IMG/VR virus record: IMGVR_UViG_3300005527_000074
Coordinates: 1 to 52,618 of that record
Length of the DNA: 52,618 bases
Direction: 5' to 3' (one strand)
Origin: a virus
How positions within the stretch are numbered: position 1 is the stretch's first letter; each line of letters starts with the position of its first letter. Below, one piece after another: positions 30,530 through 38,933 of the stretch. Under the pieces are notes generated by a model that made no database searches, had not been told where the DNA came from, and saw only the letters and a program-made list of their open reading frames with translations. The position numbers and the translations under genes are program-made.

Positions 30530-31665
30530 TTACACAAAGTCCCACATTTTGCTCAGCACCTTGGACCAGTCTCAATATTGATCAAACTGGTCTAGTGTTT
30601 CCTTGCATGCATTCGGGTTATGAACTGGGCAACATCAAACAAAAACCCATACAAGAAATTTTGCTTGACCAACCCTTGCAGGAATTAAAAACAGCCATGG
30701 CTCAAGGCAAATGGCATCAAGCCTGCACTTGGTGCAAGCGTCTAGAAGACACTACTGGCAGCAGCGGACGTACAGTGCGTGAACTCAGTGCTAAGTCGGC
30801 TGCTGAAATTGATGCCAACATTGACTGGTTTGGTCTAGAACACATTGTGGTTAACTGGAGTAATCTTTGCAATCTTACCTGTGTGTATTGTAATCCAGAA
30901 ACGTCTACAGCCTGGCAAAGTGTCAAACGCATACCTATAAATCATGTCAAGAACGAACATCAAGATCTAATTGAACTAGCCCAAACACACGGACATACCA
31001 TACGTGGACTCAGTTTAGGCGGCGGCGAACCATTGTTGCAAAAAGGATTGTTAGAATTCTTGAAACATTTGGATTGTAACAAAGTCAATGCTATGGTAAC
31101 AACCAACCTCAGTGTAGACATAGCGTCAAACCCCATCTATCAAGAACTGCGAGAGTGGAAGAATATTAGATGGATGATCAGCTTTGACAATGCTGACAAA
31201 CAAAAATTTGAATATGTACGTAACGGTGCTGACTGGGATCAGTTTGTGCAAAATATTGCGCAACTCAAACAAGATCGTCAGTTTGTGTGGGCTCACCCTG
31301 CTTATTCAATATACTGTGCACTGGATCTTGTTGAATACTATGATTTTTGCGATCAACAGCAACTGGATATTTTTTGGTGCGAACTCAATCATCCCTGGGA
31401 ATTAGATATACGCCGCCAGCCAGCCAAGGCCAGATTAGAAGCTGTGGAAGAGATTGATAAGTGCGTGGCCAAGTATGGCCAGCGGCCAGGCATGAGCACT
31501 GACGCACTGTTGCGTTATCGTCGCACACTGTTAGATACTAGCTATCTTGAAAACATCAGATATGAGTGTCGCACACTTGACTGGCACAAAAACATCGAGC
31601 AAGAACTGAAAAAAACAGTGACCTTTCCACAACTGTGGCCCAAGCTTTCGGAGTTAATATCATGA
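30526..31665 (+). CDS. Radical SAM protein with N-terminal auxiliary-cluster domain, copy 2
   Basis: A 379-aa paralogue of the protein at 28830-29978. N-terminal cysteines are C9, C27, C67 and C70 (FCSAPW, PCMHSG, ACTWC); the radical SAM motif is C115, C119, C122 (NLCNLTCVYC) with LGGGEPLLQKG following. Copy 1 has CC where copy 2 has a single Cys at position 27. The start at 30526 is set by GGAGAAATT and a 4-nt overlap with the oxygenase-like gene; 4-nt coupling also joins it to the SGNH gene. The product of the pathway is unknown. Confidence 0.85.
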   Translation: MITQSPTFCSAPWTSLNIDQTGLVFPCMHSGYELGNIKQKPIQEILLDQPLQELKTAMAQGKWHQACTWCKRLEDTTGSSGRTVRELSAKSAAEIDANIDWFGLEHIVVNWSNLCNLTCVYCNPETSTAWQSVKRIPINHVKNEHQDLIELAQTHGHTIRGLSLGGGEPLLQKGLLEFLKHLDCNKVNAMVTTNLSVDIASNPIYQELREWKNIRWMISFDNADKQKFEYVRNGADWDQFVQNIAQLKQDRQFVWAHPAYSIYCALDLVEYYDFCDQQQLDIFWCELNHPWELDIRRQPAKARLEAVEEIDKCVAKYGQRPGMSTDALLRYRRTLLDTSYLENIRYECRTLDWHKNIEQELKKTVTFPQLWPKLSELIS

Positions 31666-32423
31666 TTTTTGAACGACCACCTTGGCACCCTGGAAAAAAT
31701 TTAGCTGGTACTGAGCTTGAATGGCTGCCTACTGACACCAAAGAAAATTTTGACAAACTCATGCAAGACAGCAAGCATCGGCAGTACTTTCACGACAAAG
31801 GTTGGGATCAGCCTGGTGCCATTACCTATCGTTTTAATACTCAAGGATTTCGCTCTGAGGAATTTGTGCCCGGGGACTGGATATTGGCCATGGGTTGCAG
31901 TTACACCATGGGCATTGGTTTACCGATACAAGACTTGTGGCCAACTTTGGTGGGTCAGGCGCTGGGATTAAAAGTTGCCAATATTGCCTGGCCCGGCTCT
32001 AGTGCAGATACCTGTTTTAGATTGGCTGAGTATTGGATTAAAAGATTAAAACCCAAAGCAGTGTGTATGTTGGTGCCACCTTGGCATAGAATTGAATTGC
32101 TCATGGATCCGGCGGCCAGTATACCAGCTGAAGTGTTTATACCACACAGTTTGAGTAAATATTACAAAGACACTGATGTGTTTTTGACCAACTGGTTCAT
32201 GAATGAAGAAAATCAAAGGTTGCAAGCAAAACGAAACCGATTGGCCATTACTCAATTGGCTCAAGAACACAATGTCTGGTGTTGCATAGTAGATAGCAAT
32301 GACTATATGACTCAGTCACGTGAGGAAATTGAATATGCTAGAGATTACATGCACGGTGGCCCTCAAGCACATAAAATTATAGCGGAGAAAATATTAAATG
32401 ATTGGCATGAAAGGCACACTTGA
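31662..32423 (+). CDS. SGNH/GDSL-type hydrolase
   Basis: A 253-aa protein. ILAMGCSYTMGIGL carries the nucleophile Ser near residue 80 (block I), NIAWPGSSADTCFR is a block II/III-like segment, and ARDYMHGG supplies the D228-x-x-H231 pair of block V. The family includes esterases, O-acetyl-transferases and deacetylases acting on lipids and glycans. I use ATG 31662 (MIFERPPWHPGKN), with a 4-nt overlap, rather than an upstream in-frame GTG. Its end overlaps the gp17 start by 26 nt. Confidence 0.75.
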   Translation: MIFERPPWHPGKNLAGTELEWLPTDTKENFDKLMQDSKHRQYFHDKGWDQPGAITYRFNTQGFRSEEFVPGDWILAMGCSYTMGIGLPIQDLWPTLVGQALGLKVANIAWPGSSADTCFRLAEYWIKRLKPKAVCMLVPPWHRIELLMDPAASIPAEVFIPHSLSKYYKDTDVFLTNWFMNEENQRLQAKRNRLAITQLAQEHNVWCCIVDSNDYMTQSREEIEYARDYMHGGPQAHKIIAEKILNDWHERHT

Positions 32424-33987
32424 CACTGTACTGGTCAAAGCACCACATCGCAAAGAAACTTTTACTGAGCAAGAGCTAGAAGAATTTGCAAGATGTGCGG
32501 ATCCCGTCAACGGTCCGATGTATTTTCTTGACAACTTTTTCTACATTCAACATCCTGTGCGCGGCAAGATGTTGTATCATCCGTTTGAGTATCAACGGCG
32601 GCTGATTGACAACTACCATAACAATCGTTTTTCAATCTCGTTGATGCCACGACAAACTGGCAAATCTACATCAGCAGCTGGTTACCTGCTGTGGTATGCT
32701 ATGTTTGTGCCAGACTCAACAATTCTCATTGCCGCACACAAATATCTAGGCGCACAAGAGATCATGCAACGTATAAGATATGCTTATGAGTTGTGCCCTA
32801 ACCACATACGTGCTGGCGCCACAAGTTACAACAAAGGTTCGTTAGAGTTTGACAACGGTAGTCGTATTGTCAGTCAGACCACTACTGAAAACACTGGTCG
32901 TGGTATGAGTATTACCTTGCTGTACCTGGACGAATTTGCGTTTGTGCGACCCACAATTGCCAAAGAGTTTTGGACTTCTATTACTCCTACACTAAGCACT
33001 GGTGGTAAGGCAATTATTACTTCAACCCCAAACTCAGATGAAGACCAGTTTGCGTTCATTTGGAAAGGTGCCAACAAGATTGAAGATGAGTATGGCAACC
33101 CCAGACCCAATGGCTTGGGCATCAACGGCTTCAAGGCATTTCGTGCATTCTGGCGCGAGCACCCAGACCGAGACGACAAGTGGGCCGACGAACAACGAGC
33201 ACAGCTAGGCGAAGAACGTTTTCGCAGAGAAATGGACTGCGAGTTTGTGATCAATGATGAAACTTTGATATCTCCAATTAAATTGTTGGGCCTAGAAGGC
33301 GTAGACCCCACACGCAAAACTGGACAAGTGCGCTGGTATCGTGAACCCAAAAAAGATGAAATTTATGTAGTGGCTCTAGACCCTAGCTTGGGCACCGGCG
33401 GTGACCCTGCGGCCATTCAAGTGTTCGAAGCCAGTACCACAGAGCAAATTGCCGAGTGGCGTCACAACAAAACTGACGTGCCCACACAGGTACGTATCTT
33501 GGCTGACATTGTGAAAGAACTATACAGTGTTGTGGGTGACAACAAAAAAATCTACTATTCAGTAGAAAACAACACCATTGGCGAAGCTGCACTGATTTCC
33601 ATCAACGAGTACGGTGAAGAAAACATCCCAGGGTATTTCCTCAGTGACAACACTGTGGTGGCTGGCACAGGACGTAGATTTCGCAAGGGTTTTAACACTA
33701 CCAACAAAGCCAAACTCACAGCTTGCAACAAGCTCAAAATCTTGATTGAAAGCGGGCGCATGAAAATTTACTCCAAACCCTTTATCAGCGAGCTCAAAAC
33801 GTTTGTGGCCAATGGCACCAGTTATGCCGCTAAACCTGGCGAAACTGACGATCTTGTGATGAGTAGCCTGCTGGTCACCCGCATGCTGTTGCTGTTGCAA
33901 GGCTATCATGCTGAACTAAATCAGCACCTCAAAGACCACTCTGACAACATTGTAGAGCCCTTTCCCTTTATCAGTATAATGCGATAA
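32398..33987 (+). CDS. 17: Terminase large subunit gp17
   Basis: A 529-aa T4-type packaging motor. The ATPase domain has MPRQTGKST at about residues 83-91, LLYLDEFAF (Walker B with catalytic Glu) near 174-182 and the coupling motif ITSTPN near 208. The nuclease domain has VVALDPSLGTGGDPAAI near 325, YSVENNTIGEAAL near 386 and a late TDDLVMSSLL Asp pair. Gp17 cuts concatemers and pumps DNA through the portal. Start is ATG 32398 or possibly ATG 32407 (MKGTLD). It overlaps the SGNH gene by 26 nt, so accessory genes and terminase are cotranscribed. Confidence 0.95.
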   Translation: MIGMKGTLDTVLVKAPHRKETFTEQELEEFARCADPVNGPMYFLDNFFYIQHPVRGKMLYHPFEYQRRLIDNYHNNRFSISLMPRQTGKSTSAAGYLLWYAMFVPDSTILIAAHKYLGAQEIMQRIRYAYELCPNHIRAGATSYNKGSLEFDNGSRIVSQTTTENTGRGMSITLLYLDEFAFVRPTIAKEFWTSITPTLSTGGKAIITSTPNSDEDQFAFIWKGANKIEDEYGNPRPNGLGINGFKAFRAFWREHPDRDDKWADEQRAQLGEERFRREMDCEFVINDETLISPIKLLGLEGVDPTRKTGQVRWYREPKKDEIYVVALDPSLGTGGDPAAIQVFEASTTEQIAEWRHNKTDVPTQVRILADIVKELYSVVGDNKKIYYSVENNTIGEAALISINEYGEENIPGYFLSDNTVVAGTGRRFRKGFNTTNKAKLTACNKLKILIESGRMKIYSKPFISELKTFVANGTSYAAKPGETDDLVMSSLLVTRMLLLLQGYHAELNQHLKDHSDNIVEPFPFISIMR

Positions 33988-33990
33988 ATA
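33983..33990 (+). promoter_or_regulatory. Late-type promoter before the 643-aa gene
   Basis: GATAAATA overlaps the gp17 stop codon (TAA) and ends 7 nt before ATG 33998. No Shine-Dalgarno sequence is visible, so the leader would be only about 2 nt. Confidence 0.55.
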
Positions 33991-33997
33991 AAAAACT

Positions 33998-35929
33998 ATG
34001 GCACAAGATATCAATATTGCTAACGATTTGTACGACCTTTTGGCCACGCACAACTTTGACGTGGAAGCAGCCAACAAAAGTGGCGACCCTGTTAGTCCTG
34101 AAGAAGGAAGAATTTTTAAATTTGACTGGGTATCAGCATCGGGCAAAAATTACGGCACAGCAGTGATTATAATTGGTGAAGAAGACGAGCTGATGTTGTT
34201 CTTTGGGGACAATCTTGGCAAGGGCATGGAAGAACCTGACAAGAGTGAGTGGTATGCATTTTTACAACAAATGGCCAATTTTAGCACTCGACACGGATTC
34301 CATACATTCAGCCCTAAAAATCTCAACCAACTTCGACATACCATGACTGGTCTTGCAGCCATCAAAGAAGGTCTGTTTGAAAGTTATTATGGCACACGCA
34401 GAGTCAGCTACATGGGCGAACCCACCGACGCAAGATTGGTTATAAATCACAACCGAGTGTTGGGAGAAGATGACAAGCGTTATCGTTACGTGGAAAGTTT
34501 GTTTATTGAAACTGCCGACGGTGAAAAATTCAAAATGCAATTTCGCAATCTCAGCGGTGGCCGTGCCATGCTGGAACATGTGCGCCAGGGTGGCAGACCT
34601 TACGACATTCGTGGACAACACATTAATGAGATTGTGAGCGAAATGTCTGTGCTGTCAAGATTTAATCGCGCCAGCCGTGACCGAGTGTTTGAAGGTGTCA
34701 CACAACAACTGGTAGAACAAGCACAACAGTATTATCACAGTTTACAAAATAACTTGAAACACCTTGGGTCAGCCCGTGGTTACAAACAGTATTTTGAATC
34801 ATGGAGTCCAACTGACAGCCTTGAAGGTGAAGCTTTGGTTGAAGACCTCAAAACAATGTTCGTTGAACAAACTCTAGATGCTAGAATAGAAGCAGCATTG
34901 CCTACTCTAGCCAAACTACAACAACAAGGTGAAAAAATGAAAGAAGCAGAAATTTTTGAATCATGGGCAACTCGCTTGGTTGAAGGGACCTGGGCACTGC
35001 CCGACACTCCCGAAACGCAGGCCAAACTCAATGACTTAATGAGCAAAGAACTGATCGTTGGTCCAGATGCAACCAATGCCACAGAGCAATTGTATGATGT
35101 CCTTGGTGATGATCAATTGTTTGACATCCTTGGTAACTTGGCTGCACAGGATCCTCGTGCCAATATCTGGGATGACACAGATGTGCAAGCTAGATTGCAA
35201 GAGTTAGGTGTACAACTGCCAACTCAAACACCCACACCTGACCAACAACAACCAGTGGCACCTGGTGCGGCTCAGGCTCCTGCAGCAGCGCCCGCACCAG
35301 CTCAACAGCCCCCAGTAGCCGAAAGCTCAGAACTCAATGCCATGCTCAAGTACGCAGGCGTGCCTGTAAAAGAAAGTGTGCTCACAGACTCAACTGGTCA
35401 CACCCTGGATCACATTCTCAAACGTTTCAGCAAAGAAGTTGCCAATTTTGAAGCTGGTGGCGATTTAGATGATGACCTGTATGATGCACTGTACGATTAC
35501 TACTTTGATGATATGCCATATGGAGTTAAAAAAGCTCGCACTGGTGACCCATACGAGTGGGTGAGTGAACGACTGGCAGACGAATTGGGAGTAAATGAAG
35601 GCATGTTAGGAACATTAGGCGGTGCAGCAGCAGGTATGGCACTGGGCGGCCCTATTGGGGCAGCAGCAGGGGCAGTCGGCGGACAAGAATTAACCAAAGG
35701 CGGCTCAAGCATAATCGAAGGCTCATGTAATGCAACTATGGAAGGCGAATACTGCCCAGAACATGGACTAGCAGAGTGCGCAATGGAATCAACTACCGCA
35801 GGCTCTATAGCACCTGTTATGGGTGAGGGCAACAATGATGACCCAATCAACTACAATGCAGCCATCACAGGCAGCTACTATGAAAGTGATGAATTGGCAA
35901 GAATAAAATCATTGGCTTTGCTCAAATGA
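33998..35929 (+). CDS. Large acidic virion-type protein
   Basis: A 643-aa protein starting MAQDINIANDLYDLLATHNF. Residues 1-300 form a structured domain (IFKFDWVSASGKNYGTAVII, RLVINHNRVLGEDDKRYRYV, FRNLSGGRAMLEHVRQGGRP). A helical region follows, then a Pro/Ala/Gln linker (~410-440), an ELNAMLKYAGVPVKES helix, a glycine-rich GGAAAGMALGGPIGAAAGAVGG segment described here only in part, a CPEHGLAEC pair and the end STTAGSIAPVMGEG ... YESDELARI. The STTAGS(I/V)AP and DELAR elements recur in the 714-aa protein at 22897. The family is known to me only as uncharacterised proteins of aquatic T4-like phages. Confidence 0.6.
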   Translation: MAQDINIANDLYDLLATHNFDVEAANKSGDPVSPEEGRIFKFDWVSASGKNYGTAVIIIGEEDELMLFFGDNLGKGMEEPDKSEWYAFLQQMANFSTRHGFHTFSPKNLNQLRHTMTGLAAIKEGLFESYYGTRRVSYMGEPTDARLVINHNRVLGEDDKRYRYVESLFIETADGEKFKMQFRNLSGGRAMLEHVRQGGRPYDIRGQHINEIVSEMSVLSRFNRASRDRVFEGVTQQLVEQAQQYYHSLQNNLKHLGSARGYKQYFESWSPTDSLEGEALVEDLKTMFVEQTLDARIEAALPTLAKLQQQGEKMKEAEIFESWATRLVEGTWALPDTPETQAKLNDLMSKELIVGPDATNATEQLYDVLGDDQLFDILGNLAAQDPRANIWDDTDVQARLQELGVQLPTQTPTPDQQQPVAPGAAQAPAAAPAPAQQPPVAESSELNAMLKYAGVPVKESVLTDSTGHTLDHILKRFSKEVANFEAGGDLDDDLYDALYDYYFDDMPYGVKKARTGDPYEWVSERLADELGVNEGMLGTLGGAAAGMALGGPIGAAAGAVGGQELTKGGSSIIEGSCNATMEGEYCPEHGLAECAMESTTAGSIAPVMGEGNNDDPINYNAAITGSYYESDELARIKSLALLK

Positions 35930-35937
35930 CATAAATA
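35930..35937 (+). promoter_or_regulatory. Late-type octamer at a gene end
   Basis: CATAAATA starts at the stop codon of the 643-aa gene. A transcript from it would meet the hairpin at 35955-35989 after about 15 nt, so it would yield only a ~45-nt RNA unless it reads through. It may be a chance match. Confidence 0.3.
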
Positions 35938-35940
35938 ACA

Positions 35941-35969
35941 TTGACACAGTAGACAAAAGCGCATATACT
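35941..35969 (+). promoter_or_regulatory. Sigma70-like promoter for gene 32, threaded through a terminator
   Basis: TTGACA at 35941-35946, a 17-nt spacer and TATACT at 35964-35969, the same geometry as the other eight promoters of this class here. The -10 box lies in the loop of the terminator hairpin and the 5' arm of the stem lies in the spacer. The message would start near 35976 with a leader of about 94 nt. Confidence 0.65.
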
Positions 35970-35990
35970 ACTACAGTGTTTGCGCTTTTT
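35955..35990 (+). terminator. Intrinsic terminator before gene 32
   Basis: AAAAGCGCA (35955-35963) pairs perfectly with TGCGCTTTT (35981-35989) across a 17-nt loop and continues into a T-rich stretch. It ends late transcription from the 643-aa gene. Confidence 0.75.
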
Positions 35991-36002
35991 CTTTTGTGGC
36001 AC

Positions 36003-36051
36003 AGGCAACAATTGATCTAAGTAATTTAGATAGGCAACATACATAGGCAAC
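36003..36051 (+). repeat. Three AGGCAAC repeats in the gene 32 leader
   Basis: AGGCAAC occurs at 36003-36009, 36032-36038 and 36045-36051; the last two extend to ATAGGCAAC and are spaced 13 nt apart. They lie between the promoter and the AAGGAG ribosome binding site (36057-36062) of gene 32. T4 gp32 represses its own translation through its leader, so these are candidates for an operator. Confidence 0.5.
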
Positions 36052-36069
36052 TTATTAAGGAGAAAAACT

Positions 36070-37068
36070 ATGGCATCTTTAGCAGAAATTCGAGCACGAC
36101 TACAGGCAGCTGAAAACAAACAAGGTGGGCAATCCACCGGTGGGGATAACAGCATTTATCCACATTGGAACATGGAAGAAGGTCAATCAGCAACAGTCCG
36201 TTTTCTTCCAGACGGCAACAACAAAAACACATTTTTCTGGGTCGAACGTGCAATGATCCGACTGCCTTTCAACGGCGTCAAAGGGGAAATGGAATCAAAA
36301 CAGGTTATGGTACAGGTGCCCTGTGTTGAGATGTGGGGCGAAGCTTGCCCAATCTTGGCAGAAGTACGTACATGGTTCAAGGACAAGAGCCTTGAAGACA
36401 TGGGTCGCAAGTACTGGAAGAAACGCAGTTACCTCTTCCAAGGCTTTGTGCGTGAAAACCCACTTAGCGACGACAAGTCGCCTGAGAATCCAATTCGTAG
36501 ATTCATCATTGGCCCGCAAATCTTTACAACTATCAAAGGAGCCTTGATGGATCCTGAGTTGGAAGAATTGCCAACTGACTTGGTGCGTGGCTTAGACTTC
36601 CGCATTAGCAAGGGCAGCAAAGGCGGCTTTGCTGACTACAACGGTTCTAAGTGGGCTCGTAAAGAATCTGCATTGACCGAAGCTGAACAGGCTGCAATTG
36701 AAAAGCATGGCTTGTATGACTTGGCAACATTCTTGCCCAAGAAGCCCACAGACGTTGAGCTCAAGGTCATCAAAGAGATGTTTGAAGCAAGTGTAGATGG
36801 ACAACCATACGACACTGAGCGTTGGGGTCAGTACTTCCGTCCAGCTGGTGTACAAGCACCTGCAGGCACCGCAGCCACTGTTGACGGTCATGGTGATGTG
36901 CTCGAAGCACCAGCAAAGGCAGCACCAGCACCAGCACCAGCAGCTAGCCAACCCTGGGACGAGGATGAGGCAGCGTCACCAACTGCACCTGTGCAAGCAG
37001 CCAAACCCACAGCCGGTAATGCTCAAGACATCTTGGCCATGATCCGCGCTAGACAAAACAAGCAATGA
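36070..37068 (+). CDS. 32: Single-stranded DNA-binding protein gp32
   Basis: A 332-aa protein. The N-terminal basic helix MASLAEIRARLQAAENKQGG matches the cooperativity domain of T4 gp32. The OB-type core follows (YPHWNMEEGQSATVRFLPDG, FWVERAMIRLPFNG, YWKKRSYLFQGFV, NPIRRFIIGPQIF, DLVRGLDFRISK) and then an Ala/Pro linker (AAPAPAPAASQPWDEDE), the usual acidic C-terminal region that contacts replication proteins. Only two of the Cys of the T4 zinc site region are visible (PCVEMWGEACP), so the full His-Cys3 zinc site seems absent. It has its own early-type promoter and a terminator behind it. Confidence 0.93.
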   Translation: MASLAEIRARLQAAENKQGGQSTGGDNSIYPHWNMEEGQSATVRFLPDGNNKNTFFWVERAMIRLPFNGVKGEMESKQVMVQVPCVEMWGEACPILAEVRTWFKDKSLEDMGRKYWKKRSYLFQGFVRENPLSDDKSPENPIRRFIIGPQIFTTIKGALMDPELEELPTDLVRGLDFRISKGSKGGFADYNGSKWARKESALTEAEQAAIEKHGLYDLATFLPKKPTDVELKVIKEMFEASVDGQPYDTERWGQYFRPAGVQAPAGTAATVDGHGDVLEAPAKAAPAPAPAASQPWDEDEAASPTAPVQAAKPTAGNAQDILAMIRARQNKQ

Positions 37069-37069
37069 T

Positions 37070-37091
37070 AACAGGGCCGTCGGGCCCTGTT
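37070..37091 (+). terminator. GC-rich hairpin after gene 32
   Basis: ACAGGGCC-GTCG-GGCCCTGT, an 8-bp perfect stem, lies directly behind the gene 32 stop codon. The tail GGTTTGT is only moderately T-rich, so termination may be partial. The next gene starts 8 nt after it. Confidence 0.7.
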
Positions 37092-37098
37092 GGTTTGT

Positions 37099-37875
37099 AT
37101 GGCTCAATTGATTTGGTCTATAACAGGAGACACCATACCTCTTGATCCGGTTGACTGTGACGTCTATAACTATTTTGTTGCTGAACTTGGTCGCAACAAT
37201 TTAAATCGTTACACAATGCCAGATCTAGGGGCAGGGTCTCTCTGTGCAGAATTGCAAATCAACGTTCGACTGGTAAACAACTTATTGCAATCCAAGTTAA
37301 GAATTTCAGCTTTTGATTTTGATCTTGATCCTACCAATCAAGCACACTTGAACACTCTGCACCGACAATGGGTAAAAGTGCATCAACAGTTTCCACAAAT
37401 TAGTAAACTAGTTGACACGCAGATTCCAGGCGTACTTGACAGAATCAACAAAGTTATTCATGCTATAGAAGACTTAACTGCAACTTTTGAAATTACAACC
37501 GAACAACCAAATTATATGATTGCCAATCCTTTTAGATCTGAAATTTTACGATATGGTGTTTACAACGTGTCAATATCGTACCATAATTTGGGTAGTCTAA
37601 GTTTTGAAAAATGGTTGCATGGCGATCCTGTACACGACACAGATACAAACAATTTTTCTGAGTTTTACACTACCTTGAAGATTAACGTTTTGCCAACAAT
37701 CAATCAATCTGCACCAATAGAATATCAACAGTGGTGCAAACGTTACCAAATGCCTTGTCAAGGTAACCGAATGCCTTTGGCAAATTTTGACAATCTTGAA
37801 AACAATATGCTAAAATACAAACAACTGTTTCACAAAAATTCATTGGTAACAAACAACTTTATTATACTGGAGTAA
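37099..37875 (+). CDS. Unknown protein, distantly similar to the 50484-51341 product
   Basis: A 258-aa protein. ATG 37099 (MAQLIWSITGDTIPLDP) is preferred to an in-frame TTG at 37090, which lies in the terminator stem. No known motif is visible. By eye its layout matches the 285-aa protein at 50484: an N-terminal strand pair, a DVYNYFVAEL helix, FDFDLDPTNQAHLNTLHRQW against FDWSQDCLNYLHNIFERY, an INKVIHAIED helix against LNLAVHRCET, and a YGVYNVSISYHNLG strand against FGTVYLNYCEIG. It is slightly more AT-rich than gene 32 and uvsX, between which it is inserted. Confidence 0.6.
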   Translation: MAQLIWSITGDTIPLDPVDCDVYNYFVAELGRNNLNRYTMPDLGAGSLCAELQINVRLVNNLLQSKLRISAFDFDLDPTNQAHLNTLHRQWVKVHQQFPQISKLVDTQIPGVLDRINKVIHAIEDLTATFEITTEQPNYMIANPFRSEILRYGVYNVSISYHNLGSLSFEKWLHGDPVHDTDTNNFSEFYTTLKINVLPTINQSAPIEYQQWCKRYQMPCQGNRMPLANFDNLENNMLKYKQLFHKNSLVTNNFIILE

Positions 37876-37877
37876 AC

Positions 37878-38933
37878 ATGGGAAAACCATTTGACGTAAG
37901 CAAGTTCCGCAAGGAAATCACTAAGAGCATTGACGGATTGTCAATTGGCTTTAACGATCCCACAGACTGGATCAGTACCGGCAACTATGCCTTGAACTAT
38001 TTGATCTCAGGAGATTTCAATCGAGGCATTCCCTTGGGCAAGGTCACTGTGTTTGCTGGCGAATCTGGAGCAGGCAAAAGCTACATCTGCTCTGGCAACA
38101 TTATCAAGAATGCACAAGAGCAAGGTATCTTTGTGGTGTTGATTGACAGTGAAAACGCTCTTGATGAAGACTGGCTCAAAGCACTCGGTGTTGATACTAA
38201 TGAAAGCAAACTGCTCAAACTATCAATGGCCATGATTGATGACGTGGCTAAAACTATCTCCACGTTCATGAGTGACTACAAGGCTTTAGCTGATGGCGAG
38301 CGGCCCAAGGTCATGTTTGTGATTGACTCACTGGGCATGTTGTTAACACCCACTGACGTAAACCAGTTTGATGCAGGCGAAATGAAGGGTGATCTAGGAC
38401 GTAAACCCAAAGCTCTCACCGCCTTGGTGCGTAACTGTGTGAACATGTTTGGTTCATACAATGTGGGGTTGGTTTGTACCAATCACACATACGCAAGCCA
38501 GGATATGTTTGACCCAGACGACAAAATTAGTGGCGGTCAAGGTTTCATTTACGCCTCATCAATTGTTGTGGCCATGAAAAAACTCAAACTCAAAGAGGAC
38601 GAAGATGGCAACAAAGTCACTGATGTTATGGGCATTCGTTCAGCTTGTAAAGTCATGAAAACTCGCTATGCCAAACCCTTTGAAGGTGTGCAAGTTAAGA
38701 TTCCTTATGAAACAGGTATGAATCCTTATTCGGGTCTCACAGACTTGGCTGAGAAAAAAGGCTTCCTCAAGAAGGACGGCAATCGTCTTGCATACACCAC
38801 ACTGGATGGCGAAATCATCAAGTACTTCCGCAAAGGTTGGGAAAGCAATGAAGATGGTTGTCTGGATGTTGTGATGGCTGAATTTGGAAAACGGAAGGAA
38901 GAGGTAAGTACCATCGAGGAGGAAACTGAATGA
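37878..38933 (+). CDS. uvsX: UvsX RecA-like recombinase
   Basis: A 351-aa protein. Walker A is GESGAGKS at residues 61-68, the catalytic-Glu region IFVVLIDSENALDEDW follows, Walker B is VMFVIDSLGML near 146-156 and a L2-type segment VGLVCTNHTYASQDMFDPDD follows. The order and length match T4 UvsX (391 aa). It forms the presynaptic filament on ssDNA with gp32 and UvsY. CTGGAG lies upstream as ribosome binding site. It overlaps the next gene by 4 nt, giving a uvsX-small acidic protein-uvsY operon. Confidence 0.95.
   Translation: MGKPFDVSKFRKEITKSIDGLSIGFNDPTDWISTGNYALNYLISGDFNRGIPLGKVTVFAGESGAGKSYICSGNIIKNAQEQGIFVVLIDSENALDEDWLKALGVDTNESKLLKLSMAMIDDVAKTISTFMSDYKALADGERPKVMFVIDSLGMLLTPTDVNQFDAGEMKGDLGRKPKALTALVRNCVNMFGSYNVGLVCTNHTYASQDMFDPDDKISGGQGFIYASSIVVAMKKLKLKEDEDGNKVTDVMGIRSACKVMKTRYAKPFEGVQVKIPYETGMNPYSGLTDLAEKKGFLKKDGNRLAYTTLDGEIIKYFRKGWESNEDGCLDVVMAEFGKRKEEVSTIEEETE

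Noticed and set aside
37863-37868. TATACT just before uvsX as a promoter
   Set aside because: No -35-like hexamer lies 17 nt upstream, unlike the nine promoters of this class; uvsX is probably transcribed from upstream.
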